The notes beneath the pieces were generated by a model. That model was given only the letters and a program-made list of their open reading frames with translations, was not told the origin of the DNA and ran no database searches. Positions 47,731 through 61,039 of a stretch of 64,000 nucleotides of DNA are shown one piece after another. The position numbers and the translations under genes are program-made. Each line of letters begins with the position of its first letter. The stretch's first letter is position 1. The stretch is taken from positions 806,001 through 870,000 of the forward strand of contig OX388341.1 of assembly GCA_947579665.1 (NCBI GenBank), given 5' to 3'. This DNA comes from Sympetrum striolatum (Eukaryota > Arthropoda > Insecta > Odonata > Libellulidae).

Positions 47731-50700
47731 ACATAAAATCCAACCCTTTATCACCGAGGGGTAAATAAGTGAAACTGCCAGCTAAACACTCGTTGTACAC
47801 AAACTCTTGCAACTCACCACAATTATTTCTTACTGGAACTAATTTTTGGCAAGTTTAAGTAACATCGATATCATATAATACAAATAAATAAATTTCATCA
47901 TGAAATACAATTGTGGCCAAAAGTAAATATGTAAAGCCCTGCATACTAATTATCGGCGAGCCAAATTTATTTAGAAAGCAAATTCATTCTTCGCAAATTG
48001 TATTCATTTCTTCACATGTATTTTTATTTCACGAAAGTTTAACATATATTTCAAAGTTTACTTTTTACAAATGAAGATCAATAAGCACATCATGGTTTAT
48101 TTTTGTTTATATAATCGTTATGATTGGACTTAGCATTAGGAGTTAATGAAAGTTGTTTTAGCAATATCGTGATTTGATATTACCACGCTATACTACCATT
48201 ATTTCCATAATAAATTTAAAACCCCTCTATTCATCAAGGATTTGCGCATTCAGGGGCCATAAGCTTTCAATTTCACTATATAAAAGACAATTTGCCATTA
48301 ACACATACATAGAAAATACCTTTGGAATTGGACATCACAAAATGAAGAGGTTATATAAAGTATTATAAATTCAATTGCTTTAATGACTTCCAAGTGAATA
48401 ACAAAGCAAGAGAAGAATACAGTAAAAGATAAACTACAAAATAAGTGTTGCAATTCTTTCAGACATTGAGTTATTGATTGCTGTTTATTGGGAAAAATGT
48501 TTAAATACTGATTAGCCAAACAAGATGGCATTTACCATATTGGAAGCATTCTGAACAATCTTAGGCTTAGCATCTATAATCTAAATTATTCCTGAGCTAA
48601 TTAGCAAGGCAGTTATTTGACTATTCATCATCAAAGCCTAAATCTTAGAGTAATAAACCTGAAGACTACATAGGAAGGTAGGTAACAAAGGATAATGCTA
48701 AAATGCTCATCAGCATACAATGAGCTCAAAGCCATAGGCATTCCTTACTCAAAACTAGTTATTTCCATAAGTGTCACAAGTAGCATAAAATAACTAACAC
48801 CAGAGTTTTAATTAAGATTACAAAACTAAACACCTTAAGAAAACTGACAAAACACATTCATTTTAATCAATATGTGTGCAACTGCTTGAGAAACTGACAA
48901 AGGCATATTCAAATAGTGATTGACATGGTATTGATGCAACATCAACATATTTCAAATGTAAAAATCAACAGTCCAACTCTCATTTGCAAAATTGTGGCAT
49001 CGTCTTCACAACCATGTACGTTTCATAACCACAAGCAGTGGTTTGAAAATTCAATAATTAAGGTGATTCTGATGACATCTTGAGAGTACATCAGTAGAAG
49101 AGGAATTTTAGAGGCTTTAGGAGGGACGGAACAGGATAGCAAAAAAAGGCACACATTGATTGGATATCAAGAAAAAAGGGATTCTCAAAGCATAACTGCA
49201 TCTCTGCAATTCCAGCTAATGAGAAAGCAGAAAGAGTAAAAATGTTCAAATTAAAGTATTCGAGTAAATACTCATGGAAAACGAGACAATTATATTTCCA
49301 GGAAGGAAAAGCTCATCAAGAATACCTCAACAGTAAATGTTTCATAAACTTCAGTAAACCGATAGAATCACAGGCTCCATCACATTGGTTAATAGTAAAT
49401 TACTTAAAGGTACTATTTATTACAGACCTTGTGATGCAAGAGAAAATCATGACCTTAAATGGAACACCACAATAGATACCCAAGTTTTCTTATTTTTAAG
49501 GCCCCAAATTTTCCTCTTTAACATCTTCCAAATGTAGGAAACTAAACATTTTGTCAAACTTCAAGGTTTTAACAGTCAATTTAAAATGTCTCAAAATTTT
49601 TATTGATACTAATATTATGAGATTTCTACCTCTCACTACCCATAAATATAGTTAAAGACAAATCTGAATATATTGACTAAATTGTGCATAAAAAAGATTG
49701 CATTGTACTAGGTATAACAAAATATACGAATTGAGGAACATTTTTAATGAGATCATATGAATCTATATATTAAAAAAATTAATAAATCCTAGAATCATAA
49801 ATCAAAGGCTTGCTATTTGGAAGCAATGGCATGAGATCTTTCTCCAAGTATTATTCAGTAATCATAGACGGAATAATTTGCACATCTGCAATTTGCAATA
49901 ATAAGTAAACACCCTTATGATATGATACTGAAACTATTATAACTTAACAATTTTGGAACATAAAAATTCCTCAAGTTTATGAGAAAAACCCAATTTAAGA
50001 GATTTTTTTCTTCAAAGGTGTAAAAACAAGTCTCCTGTAGGCTAATTGACATCATATTCAATCAATATCCTCCTCATACATATGATTAGGGTAAATTTGC
50101 ACTCTATAATACTTAAGACAAACTTAAAAATAAGGTATGAATTGCAGAACTGGTCAAGTGGTACTTAATTCAGCTATTTTCGTTTAAAAATAGCTGAGAC
50201 TCTTCATACATAATAAATTAACTTATTGTGTGAAGAATAGCGTGCCATTTATGTTTCAATTTAAATTTATAATTAGAGAGAATTACAAATGAGTCATTTC
50301 CTTGAAAAATACACAGTTCAAGATTGATGAAAATATTCAACTAACTGATGCAGTAAAATAAATAACGAATTTCAGAAATATTTTAAGCAAAATTTACCCA
50401 CGTTCTATAAAATGGAGTCAAATTGAAACATTTTCAAACTCTTTTCAAAGGTAAAATTACCTTATAAATGGATAAAAATTAATATTAAAATGAGTATCAC
50501 CTGGCTTACTTCAAGGATCCAGTCATTTCAAACGATAAAAATTTTGTCTTTAAAGACACCCCAAAACTAAAATGCCTAAGTTTTGTGTGTTTCTTTTTAT
50601 AAATTATATCAGAACATTGAATAATGCAGATAAAATAATCACATGAAGTTTTAGATTGATTTGTCCATAGCAATAAAATAATAGCGAAATTCAGTAGTTA

Positions 50701-51153
50701 TCTTACTATCACAAAACAATTTCCCTATTTCCTACGCAATACCTTAATAATCGGAAAAGCAGTACCACCAAATGATATGCTTAGCCTATACAAGAAATAA
50801 TTGGACTTCAAGATACAAACTCTGAATTAACCATTCTAAAACACTTTATCATTAAGACATGCAAATCAGTAACTTAACACACAGGTGCCACATTGGTAGG
50901 CAAAATCTACATGAATATTTATCAAGTAGTCAAAATATTCATGTTTAATAATATTTCTTTGCATTCCTAACTGAGGATTTTACAAAACCATTCGAATGAT
51001 TTTTTATGAGATTTTCACTCTCATCATCTTGTAAGTATTTAGTCAGCCCTTGGTGCTTATTCTTCCCCAGTCTTTTGATGCCTTCTTTTCCTTGCCTGGA
51101 ATGTAAAATAATCAGAATATCATCAACATTCAATTATGTGACTTCAGGTATTT
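47731..51153. other. AT-rich flank, probably containing the elongase 3' UTR
   Basis: About 3.4 kb without recognisable coding sequence or repeats, directly downstream (minus strand) of the elongase stop codon. Several minus-strand AATAAA words occur, for example at 48484-48489. Where the transcript ends cannot be decided from sequence alone. Confidence 0.4.
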
Positions 51154-54100
51154 TCACATATACTTCTCATGAGTATGGTACCTAACACTGCCATTTGCAA
51201 GAGCTAAAGAAGGTGACTTATCGTACTGTTGAGAATCTAATTCCTTGTGCTGTTGCTTTTTAATATCTCCAGATACATCTTTTCCACGATAAGCTCTCTT
51301 GTAGAAATTAGAGAAGAGCATGACGAGAGATGAAACATATCCCACAGTCCAAGCAGTTAGCCACGTTGGAGCTTCGCATTTATTCCAGATTCCAACAAGA
51401 AGATGGAATATAATGGCTACAAACTGGCACTGTTAAAGGAAGGTTCATAGAATTTTAACAAGCTTCACAAATAAGCATACGGTAGCAAATGAGAAGAGCA
51501 GGTCTTTTAAGTAACATAAATAAGTATCAAGGTAAAAAGTTATAGCAAAATTGCTCTATATCCTCCAGGATTTAATTATTAAACTACAAAGGTTCACTAA
51601 GATAGTTATACAAAGACACCCAACTTTGGACTATCACAGACATTCATTCCCAAACTTCTAAATTCTGGCTATCTAGGACTTCAACCTTATGATTGAGCAC
51701 CTTGCTAACCACTTTGCAACTAAGGGATACAAAAGAGTAGCACATCACCAACAATGCCAGAGGTCATCTAAGAGCAAGTTTTCAAATATCAAGAGTTAAA
51801 AGAGCTCCAAATAGCTGTTGTTTTCATACAACCCATCGTGTGGAAGTACCCTAACCATGGGGGTTATGGTTAACCTTAACCCTCACAGTTAGAGTACTTC
51901 CACACGACGGGTTGTATGAAAACAACAGCTATTTGGAGCTCTTTTAACTCTTAATGTAAATAACAATGTGCTCCTTCTTTCATTTTAGTTAAGCTTTCAA
52001 AGTCACATATTTCTACCAAAAACGTTAGTTTTGTGATTTTTTAAATTTTTGGTCTTGGGATAGAAACTACCATATTTACTTGAAAATAACACATTATCAA
52101 ATAAAATCCACACCCCAAAATTTAAGTGTTGGAAATTGAAAAATCATCAGCCTGCCAATGTACAAGGGGATGCCATAAAGTTTTAATTATCACCGGAAAA
52201 ACATCAAGATGCGACCACCAAACTTGGTGGTCTCTTTTGCCCTCGGCAAACTCCTCCAAGCCAACTAGTTCTCGAACGAAATTAGGTCAAACATGATGAG
52301 ATCGAGCCATCCAGACCACTTTAGTTTATGTCCCCGTAGAGTGAAGATCCTTGCGGTGCGAATATACGCATGTCAGTTTCATTTTTCCTTTTAACACAGT
52401 GTTTTATTTTAACTTCTATGAAGGAGGAAGAATTTTTAAATTTAGCTGCTGCTGCAGTTTGCATTGGAATAAAACGGAAAAAGTGAGAAGCAAGTGGCAG
52501 AAAGGATGGTTTTCTGCAAGGAAAAGGTTGTCTCATCTAAACCTAGTTCGACATCTCTCTATTGAGCCGACTAATTGGCGAAATTACCTCCAGATGGATG
52601 AATAAACTTACCATAAGAAACTTCATAAGGTTACCACCCTGATTAAGCAGACGGATACTTCCAAGCCATCACTCCTCACGTGAGATTAACTGCAACACTT
52701 TGATATTTAGCAAGTGGCTGTTAGAAAGCATATAAAAACATCAAGGTATATCTATAAATGCTGCTTTATTTCATCTCTTTAGGTGAAAGTTTGACTCAAA
52801 AATAAGATTTGCCATTATTTTAAAAAAGTAAGCAAATATGAAACTGTTATGTTTTAAATGGAGTAATATATAGCTTGAAAAATAGGTTTATAGCATGGCG
52901 TTACTTTTACTTAGCGATCTTGTTCATATGATATCAGTATCGGCTTTATACTGAAGATTATTGTGAAAATTCAAAGTCCTGCTTTTCTCGCAAATTCTAA
53001 TTTGACCTTGTAGATAACACAAACAGGGAACGCTTCATCACCTCCTCAATGAATTTGCAATGAATGAATTGTTATAGAACAATATAAGAGTAAATGATCG
53101 TCAAAAAAGACAGCTCGCAAGCACTGATTTGAATAAGAAATTGCGGAAAATATGATATGAAGGTTTGCCATCAGACCGGAAAAAGTGCATCTGTATGTCA
53201 TAAAATGTACCCTTGAACCAACATTTAGCTGCGGTTGTTTGTAGCGGTCACCTCCAGCCATTTCCCTAGATTCAGCTTCGGGATTCCCCATTCAGGGGAA
53301 GGACAAACCTCCACTCCAAGTTCTGCCTCTGAGGCTTGCTTGGAAATCCAGTGCAGTCTACCCAACTCCAAAAATCCGTCCATGCTTTCTCAAACACGAT
53401 GAGGTTTGGAGCTGACTTTCCCTTTTGGACTGCCCATGTGCCTTTAGTCGTTTTCTATATATGCACCATTCAATGCAACGCATTTTTCCCAACAATAGAT
53501 GACCCTCGGAGATCTTGTTTGTAGAAGTCTGCATTTAGGCAATCTGGAATTGTCTTCTATGCAGTGGTTTCTTAATCTAGGGAAACAGGAAGAAGTCACT
53601 GTGTGCCATGTCAGAAGAAAATGGGGGTTGAAGCGAATTTGATAGCCAAGAGAAGCACCATGTTTCACTGTATCCTGTGCAGAATGAGTGTTAAATGGCA
53701 GTGAGCAACTGCAGAACACAGCAACCTTTGTCAGGTTCATCAAGCAGACTTGTTTCACCGCATCTGCGCCACCTAACCACTGTGTCATACTGTGCATTGT
53801 TGCTGTACACATCAACCAAATCAGCATGGATGGTTGCAGCATTGTTCCCCAGAAAACCATTTAACACACGATATTCCACTTTAACAATGGGCTGTGCCAT
53901 TTTGGCTCCTCCAGTGAAGTGCTATGGAACTGTGATTCATGATTTACAACGTATACCAAGTCTAGAGACATGTATCTACAAATGGATCAAAAGTTAATTA
54001 CACAACTTTATTTTAAATTAATTAAATTTTACTTTATTTTAAATTATTTAATAAAGAAAAACTAGATTTTAAACATAGTAAGTCAAAGAATTTTAACCCA

Positions 54101-57100
54101 TTCAGATCGGCTGGCAATTTTAATACTTTTGTCAGAAACTGAATCTAATTTTTCTGTTTTCTAGTAGATTTATATACTTTACAGTGAAAAATACCAAAGA
54201 AAAATTAGAAATCATTACCTAGATCCCGAGCAACTCATATTGAGAGATTAAAAATCGCACTTCCAACTGCTACGCAAAGTAAAGAAAAAAGTTAGGAAGA
54301 CGGATACGGCTCAACTCCTCAGCTGCACAAACATTACTGATAAGCTGGGCGAAATTTAAGCTCTCTCAATGAAGTCTGCAGTAAAGGAGAGAAGGATATA
54401 ATCCCCTCAAGTGGAGGCCGCCTATTGGCGTCCTGCGCTCCTGGGTACCTTCCGCTAGGCCGCCGATCCGAATGGGTTAATGGATGGAATTAATTGAGGA
54501 TGAGTTAAATAATACACAAAATAGTGTTAACTACTTGATTATCTGCTGAAATTAATTATTATAAAAGGCAAATCTTAGATCTTCAGCAAAGAATTTTCTT
54601 AAGTAGTGTGAATGCAATTTTGTTTAGAAAGACTTTATATATCATATATATTTATACATTTAGATTGGGAAATTACAACAAGAAAAAAGAATGGACCAAT
54701 CAGAACATGCTGTGACACCGAGAAGTGAAAGGTGCTCACTGCTAGGGTATATAAGGACGACCAAAACCGTATTTCAACACCCTAAGGATGGCTGCTGAGT
54801 CTGTGGCCGAAATGTTGAGGGTAAACACCAATTTAACCCGGCTAAGAACCCAAGAGGAATTTATTCGCTATTTAGTTTGTTTTTATTGTTTTATCTGCTT
54901 CCTTCAATATTCCTTGGAATTCTGGAAAGTGTTTGAATTCTTTGGAATAATCTAACTCTTTAAAGTCAAAGAAGTTGATGGGGTTTAAGCCGTTGGACCT
55001 AGCAACAACTGGATTTGCCCACCACAACATATCCTTGGAAATATTTCTGAATTTCCTTTTTGACGATGGATGCATGATGCACCATTGTTTGCGAATAATA
55101 TTTTTCTTCGCATAAGGAGATGAACATTCTGAGGCAAATTACTGAAGTCTTTTTGAAAATAATTAAAAAACGATTTGCCATTTTAGCGATGAAGTAGCTA
55201 GAACCTGGCCAATCAGCAGCCGGTTTATGAACAGCAAGTTCGCACTAAATTGATTTTTAAAATTGAAGACGAGTGATAAGTTTTGATTTACAGTGCTCCA
55301 TGAATGAATACTCTGCATGTAAAAAATTCCTCATCATTTACAGTGAGATTCATTAGTTCACAAAATCAAGTTAAAAAATCCTCAGCTCTGCGCTTTGGCG
55401 TTTCCTGACAAAATTTTACACTTCAAGGGTAGTTTTCTGTTTTCAATTGTTGCATTTTCTTAACTTGCACTCGAATTCAGAGAAGACAAACAAGATTAAG
55501 AAAAATCCAGATCGATGCGTAGCTAAAAGTCTGTGATGAAAGCCAAAATCATGTAAACAGAATAGTTTTGAGACGAATCTGGAGCAATATCCTGTCAAAA
55601 GTACACAGGAAAATCCAAATTTACCATAAAAATTACAAACTTGGACTACAATTGCGTGAGTAAGAGACTGGAATGAATCCAGTATGATCCTTAGTCAAAA
55701 AGCTGTAGAAAAAGCCAAAGTTGTGAAAAATATAAAAACCCACTATAATCACAATTGATTGCAAAGGGGCATGAGACAAACCCAGGTTGACATCCAATCA
55801 AGTTCATAAAAGATGCCTAAGTTGTCATTAAAAATCCTAAAGACACAGTTTTATCAAAAAATACGAAAAAAATTCGTAACTCAAAAACAAATAAAAAGCA
55901 GACACCCAAAGTGGAGTGACTCGGGGGCCTAATAAGGAGCTCTGCCCATGCGCTTCCGATTATCACTACCTTTTGGGGCACCCTGTATATGTGAGTAAAA
56001 GTTGCTTGTATACTGCAAGCATACGTTTAAAGTACTTAACTTTGCAAAGTTCTATTTGGTTTGAAACTTTAGGATTCAAGAATCCAAATTTCTCTCTGCA
56101 CAAATCAATTCTGTACCCAGGACATTTCTAAGATGAGATTGCATTAAACTATTTGCTTTGGGATAATCTGACTGTTTCTAAATTTCCAAGTCGATTATCG
56201 GGAAAATCTTCAAACGAAATTACATATTTGTGTTTAATTGAATTCTAGAATGAAAATGGTGCCCTAGCGTCGAGCCATAACATAAAAGATAAATGGAGAT
56301 TAGGAAAAATTTATTATTTCTGTTCACATACCTCGTCATAGACCTTCTCTGTAAATGTAATGTAAATCTAACATTTGAAATTCCCGCTATAAATTTCGAA
56401 TGCTAGAGCCACCAGGTTTTGGAAGATGTGAATGCATAAAATGACTTGGTAGTATGAAAACTACTTCAATCCAAAGTTTGAAGTCAATATCATACTGGGA
56501 AGATCCTAAAATAAGATCCCCTTAACCCCATTTGAAATGCATAATGTAAATAGCGCTCTGGTATCAAACCGTGGAATGTTAGGAAAACATTAAACTAGTT
56601 TCTGTTGGATTTGCATGGCTTTCAGCAATCCAAAATGTTCCTCTTAACATTTGTAGTGTATGACGGGAATTTGAAATTTTGTATGATTGATTTACTGAGA
56701 AAATGTAAATCTTGATCTGAAACTAATTATCACATGATGCAAACGGCGGTTACTCAACTGACAGCGAAGATTCAGAAGGTTCACAGTCCTGTGTGACAGA
56801 ATTTCTATCTTGTAATGTTTTAAGATTCTCATCTGAGAATTACCACTTAAGCCCTCCATTGTCAGCCTCTAAATAACAGATATCAATTTGAAAGGGATTC
56901 ATCCGCAACTCTTTAAGAGGAGCAGATCTTGATAATTACAAAACTTTTCATGAAATAACGCATACTAACCAACTGTAACTGGGTTAGGTACCGTTTCCAC
57001 CACAAATATTTCTGCATGTGTGGTCCAATGGCAGACAGCAGATAATAGGTATACATGACGACATGGACAAATGAGTTAATCAGTCCACTGAAAAAAGCTG

Positions 57101-60100
57101 AAAGAAGTGATAAAATTAGTCCTCATCCATTCAGAAGAGAATCAACATCCTGAAAATAAATTATCTATTACCACAGAGATGGAAAATCAAGAATTTATTT
57201 ACACAAAGATGGAAAATCAAGATTTATTTACACAACACAATGGTGTAACTGAGGTCAATTACAGCAATCCCTCACCAGGGATAGAGTTTGATCAAAGTAA
57301 TGGGGAATATAATTGCAATTTTTAACAGCCATAGGAAGAAAAAACTTTCCTTCTCCTTCTTTTGTCGATCCATCATCTACACCAATTCAGAAAGAATCAA
57401 GATGAATAAACAACACAGAGTTAAAAAATCAGGAAAAAATTTGATGTGAATAAAAAAATACACAGTGAATAACAAATAAAACAGAGCTTTCTGTATTATT
57501 CTATGTATTCCTTGGCAGGAAATCAATGATACTTACAGGCCCATGTCAGAGATTGACTCTTCCTACAGTGGTTAGAGCTTTAAAATTTCTATCAACAATC
57601 CTTATTAAATTCTTCTGTTATTATTCTCATGCACAAGATATAAAAACAGAAATTTTATTACCTAAGACTGCAAAATTGCAAAGAACAATGAACATAGGAA
57701 ATTTTACCCAACAGCTACTGTTAAGAACAAGAGATAAATAGAAATACATTTTAACTTGATTCCATAAATATACATCAAACTAAAGGTCTACAGAAAAATT
57801 CAAAACGACTATACATATTTAAACTTTTATGGTATGGTAATAATTAAAATCTCGTATGCTTTGCTGGGGTCCTTATACTTGGTGAGGGATTACTGTACAC
57901 TAAGGAGGAATCAATCTCTACGTTGAAGTAGGATTCAAATAATTCTGCTACAGAATTACAGGTTAGTTCAATAATACTAACAGAAATAAGAAGAAAAATC
58001 CCATGGTTTGATTACAAAAAATACAAAAAAGTATTAGGTGATACAAGTTGTGAGATTGTTTAATCAGGAATGATAGTAAGATAGAACGTGCGAAGAGAGA
58101 AAAAGAGTCGTGCCAAAGTTTAACCTTACGAAACACTACTGTTGAATGCGGATAAATACATTGGACATTTCACAATTAAAGCCACAAATACTGATTTTCT
58201 CGTTAGTAAAATATTCTTTGTCTATAGAATACTTTCCAAAATGTATGGTGCACCATCTACTTACCATAAATATTTAACAATATATTAATTAGTTAAATCA
58301 GCTTTATAGTTAAATCTCCTTGATATAAATCAAGATGTTCACGAATAATCATGCAATTACACATGGTCACAAATTTCAACACATTATATTTACATAATGC
58401 TCTCACAAATTCAACTAAATACACATTGATATGTATCAACACAAATAGCATACTCTACAAGCAATACAGCAGTGGCTTAGCAAGGCGATCTTAAATATTT
58501 TAACCATTTCCTTCCATATGCTCCGATATTTCTGAGATAAAAAAATTGGATTTGAAGGTCTTGTATTATGTTATGTTTCCCTGATTTGTCATAAAGCGAT
58601 ATAACTTTAGATACAATACAAAATGAGAACTATTTGAGATGCAAAATTACAAAACGTGCATCAGATAAATCCGATCCATCAGATAAACTAATTATAAAAA
58701 AATGTATCAGCTGATTCTCCTTTATTCAAATTCCTCGTTTACCGTTGGTACATGGAAGATAAAATATCCGTTCTGATGATTTATATACGTTTATAATAAT
58801 AGGCTATAAGAAGTCTAGAGAGACAATGCATATACTAAAAATAGTCCACCAATAATATATTGCCTCCATAAAATGTAGAGTAATATACTCTGCAGTTAGA
58901 CAGGGTAACAATTAAATTTCACTTGGAAATGGTGGTTACTGATATTATTTCAAACCCAATACTAAAAATGATCTATTTGTTGGTAAAAATGGGATTATTT
59001 TCACTATGAATGCTACTTTGAAATATAAATGCTTGCAATGCCACTACTTCTGGAAGAGTTTTAGGAACACAGACGTTAACTTATTTTATTAGCAAAATAC
59101 CAGCACCAAAGCTTGAGACCAGGATGTCAACTGAATAAAAGTAAGTTCTTCTCACATTCGAGGAAGAAATCCCAACAACAACTGCTGAAGGAGTCTGAAG
59201 AAAATATCATTCCAAGATTACTTTCAATTCATCGAAATTAGCATATAGAGTGAAGAAGCATGAAACGCAAAGCATACAAAATGTAAAATCATAATAGGAA
59301 GCCACAAATGTAAACACTCTGCACACATTGGAAATGGAACCAAGAGCACCCACCTTGACCACCTGGTAAGTAAAGCGTTCCAATATACCAGTTGAAGATC
59401 ATAGTTGAGTGGTGATAAAGGTGAAGGAATGAGAGCTGACTCAGTTTCTTCCTCAGAACAAAGAAAACCTGCGCAGGGTAACAAGAGACATTCCCCAAAA
59501 GGAGTGGAGGATCTTGGAAGAACTTCAGTAGGTTTCCTTTCACATAAAACTTGAGTTAACTGAAGCATTCCATTCACCATGCTTAACTAGTATAGACCAT
59601 TAGCTTTAGTTATTCCACCGTTACCAAAGGTATTAATTATGGAACTTGTTGCTATGACGAATATTTTCCTCAGTAGGTACCAAATAATATCCAAGAAAAC
59701 ATCAAACTTTCCTAAAATTCAATATTAGTAACAATGTTCACTGCTACACAAATTGAAATATTAAATGCTCTCGTCAATTAAGGATGGCATGCAGCCGTAA
59801 TGGTAGGCAAGGACATATTCAGAAATATTTCAAAAACATATTTCAAAATATTAAAATGGTACATTTGATTAATATTAACGAATATTTTTGAAATTGCAAG
59901 CCATAATTTATAAAACTGTTAATTGATTGAAAGGTTAAAGTTCGAAAAGGAACTATGAAACAAATATTTTTTTATTAATTTGCCTTTGCCCACCGTCTTG
60001 AAAAAAATATTAATTGTATTGAATTAATCCTAATTTTCTATATATTTCTTTCATGCATAATGAATTAAAAGAAGAAAATATGCATTCAACGAATTCATCT

Positions 60101-60794
60101 ACAAAACTTCGTTTCATTCGAATTCATAAAAGTCCAAAAAAAATGAGGAAATTTCGACAAATTATTACAAATGAGATAAGCACTCACTGTGTCCAAGAGA
60201 TCCACAACTTTGGAGAAATAAAACCACCAGCAAGCAGAAGCCATCTAGTTAACAATACAAGAATATGAATATAATGTTTCCACTGTAAAAATCGTCATCG
60301 TATAGAAAACAGTGCATACCCGTATTGCAAGTGGACTCAATGAGCGGTCAACCGGTTGGCAAGCCCAGTTATAACCAGATATGTAAGATGTTACCAGAAA
60401 CTGAAAATAAATTACCCAATTAAAGAGATAGAATAAACACTAAGGAAATGAAAAAATATTTTTTAATTACCTCTTTAAATATGTACGAAGACAGCGCAAT
60501 CTGGGAAAAGTTATAAATTAAGAGTATATACTTAATATTATAGGGCTTTCTATTTTTCATAAATTTTGGTCCGAAAATGACGATGAAAATATAAAAGATA
60601 AATATTGTTAACAATGGAATCGGCGACTTTAGTAAGGGCCATCCCGTCACTCTAGGATCTGAAAAATAAATAAGGCTGCAGTCACATGAAACATCAAACA
60701 TTCATTAAGACTTCACTAGTAGCGAATACTGACCAGGGGGACCTATATATTTCTGAATACTTAAAGGAACTGAATCTGTTTGAATGATCTCCAT
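51154..60794 (-). CDS. Elongation of very long chain fatty acids (ELOVL) protein, complete, 7 coding exons
   Basis: ER-membrane condensing enzyme that joins malonyl-CoA to long acyl-CoA, the first step of fatty acid elongation. Coding exons in transcript order: 60794-60734, 60658-60471, 60400-60320, 60244-60188, 59468-59354, 57097-56970, 51429-51154; all introns GT-AG, phases match, 906 bp giving 301 aa. Motifs: KVVDLLDT (122-129), the histidine box HLYHH (145-149), [12 protein letters not shown] (175-186), TQLQLCQF (206-213); repeated hydrophobic segments start near residue 33. The first motif normally has glutamate where aspartate 125 stands. The C-terminus (about 40 residues) is polar and ends HEKYM, without a classic dilysine signal. 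The start was chosen because exon 1 splices exactly into codon 21. It is closest in style to insect ELOVL4/7-like enzymes; the paralogue is not certain. It is divergent from the isochorismatase gene. Confidence 0.93.
51791..51952. mobile_element. 162-bp palindromic MITE-like element
   Basis: AAGAGTTAAAAGAGCTCC at the left is exactly reversed at the right end; the outer 60-65 bp of each arm match almost perfectly and the centre (CCCTAACC ... GGTTAAGG) is a looser inverted repeat. It lies in the last intron of the elongase gene. No clear target duplication is seen. Confidence 0.7.
52480..52605 (+). pseudogene. PIF/Harbinger transposase N-terminal scrap
   Basis: An open stretch of about 41 codons contains [19 protein letters not shown] and [12 protein letters not shown], the pattern that precedes the DNA-binding region in Harbinger transposases, then stops. 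Opposite strand to the host elongase gene, inside its last intron. Different in sequence from the 36.5-kb fragment. Confidence 0.5.
52740..53040. mobile_element. Decayed copy of the 31.7-32.1 kb Transib-type repeat
   Basis: Aligns in the same orientation with about 31725-32010: shared landmarks include CTTTAGGTG, AAAATAAG followed by GCCATT, TTGACC and GGGAAC. Many substitutions. Neither terminus is visible. Confidence 0.45.
53444..53900 (-). pseudogene. Mariner-type transposase remnant with internal deletion
   Basis: The minus strand carries an N-terminal helix-turn-helix part ([35 protein letters not shown]) at 53900-53700. A frame change follows, then C-terminal sequence ([29 protein letters not shown]) down to 53444. 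The DDE/D catalytic centre between them is missing. It lies in the last intron of the elongase gene, in the same orientation as the gene. Confidence 0.65.
54097..54476. mobile_element. piggyBac-type MITE, 380 bp
   Basis: Flanked on both sides by TTAA (54093-54096 and 54477-54480), the fixed piggyBac target. Ends are inverted: CCCATTCAGATCGGC at the left and CCCATTCGGATCGGC read from the right. The interior is noncoding. The ends differ at only a few bases, so the insertion is moderately young. Confidence 0.68.
54710..54870 (+). mobile_element. Possible Penelope-like element terminal relic
   Basis: GTGGCCGAAATGTTGAGGG, AACACCAATTTAACCCGGC and an ATTTATTCG end resemble the terminal region of Penelope-like retroelements in arthropods. 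A GGC/GCC stem followed by GAAA may be a trace of their hammerhead motif, but CTAAGGA stands where CTGANGA is needed. No coding part is present. Confidence 0.35.
54871..56969. other. Elongase last intron, remainder; nothing else recognised
   Basis: AT-rich intronic sequence. A GGGGCACCCTGTATA motif near 55977 resembles a Tc1/mariner end, without a partner. Confidence 0.4.
57177..57235. repeat. Short tandem duplication in an intron
   Basis: AGATGGAAAATCAAGAATTT plus ATTTACACAA occurs twice in a row (about 29-30 bp each, one base different). It lies in the 57098-59353 intron of the elongase gene. Confidence 0.6.
57236..59353. other. Elongase intron, no other feature seen
   Basis: AT-rich intronic sequence without recognisable coding or repeat content. 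Confidence 0.5.
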
Positions 60795-61039
60795 AACTGC
60801 TATTCGTAGACAAATACCCCTCAATGATTAATGGAACCTTCCGATATTTATTTCGTCCATCGACGTACAGCAAACAGCAGACGGAGGTATGCGACTTTCG
60901 TCCCCTAGCGGCGTCTATTTTACCTTCAACCCCTTCAACCTCGTTTTTAATAGTTGAAGTACGAATAACGCCTTAAAGTCTTGTTGAGGAGGTTGAGTAG
61001 TCTTTTGGCATCCTACTAATCCAACGGATACTCGCAGAA
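60795..61039. promoter_or_regulatory. Putative bidirectional promoter
   Basis: The 245 bp between the divergent start codons of the elongase (minus) and isochorismatase-like gene (plus) must hold both 5' leaders unless upstream noncoding exons exist. A less AT-rich patch (60860-60935, with CCCCTAGCGGCGTC) lies in the middle. No TATAAA box is seen in either direction. Confidence 0.55.

Noticed and set aside
55970..55995. Tc1/mariner terminal repeat (GGGGCACCCTGTATA)
   Set aside because: Only one end is seen and it is short; left as a note in the intron entry.
59224..59580. Separate 118-aa protein on the minus strand
   Set aside because: It overlaps elongase exon 59468-59354 in another frame and has no family features.
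60898..60915. CTCF-like insulator site between the divergent genes
   Set aside because: CCCCTAGCGGCGTC shares only part of the consensus; the key GG positions do not match.
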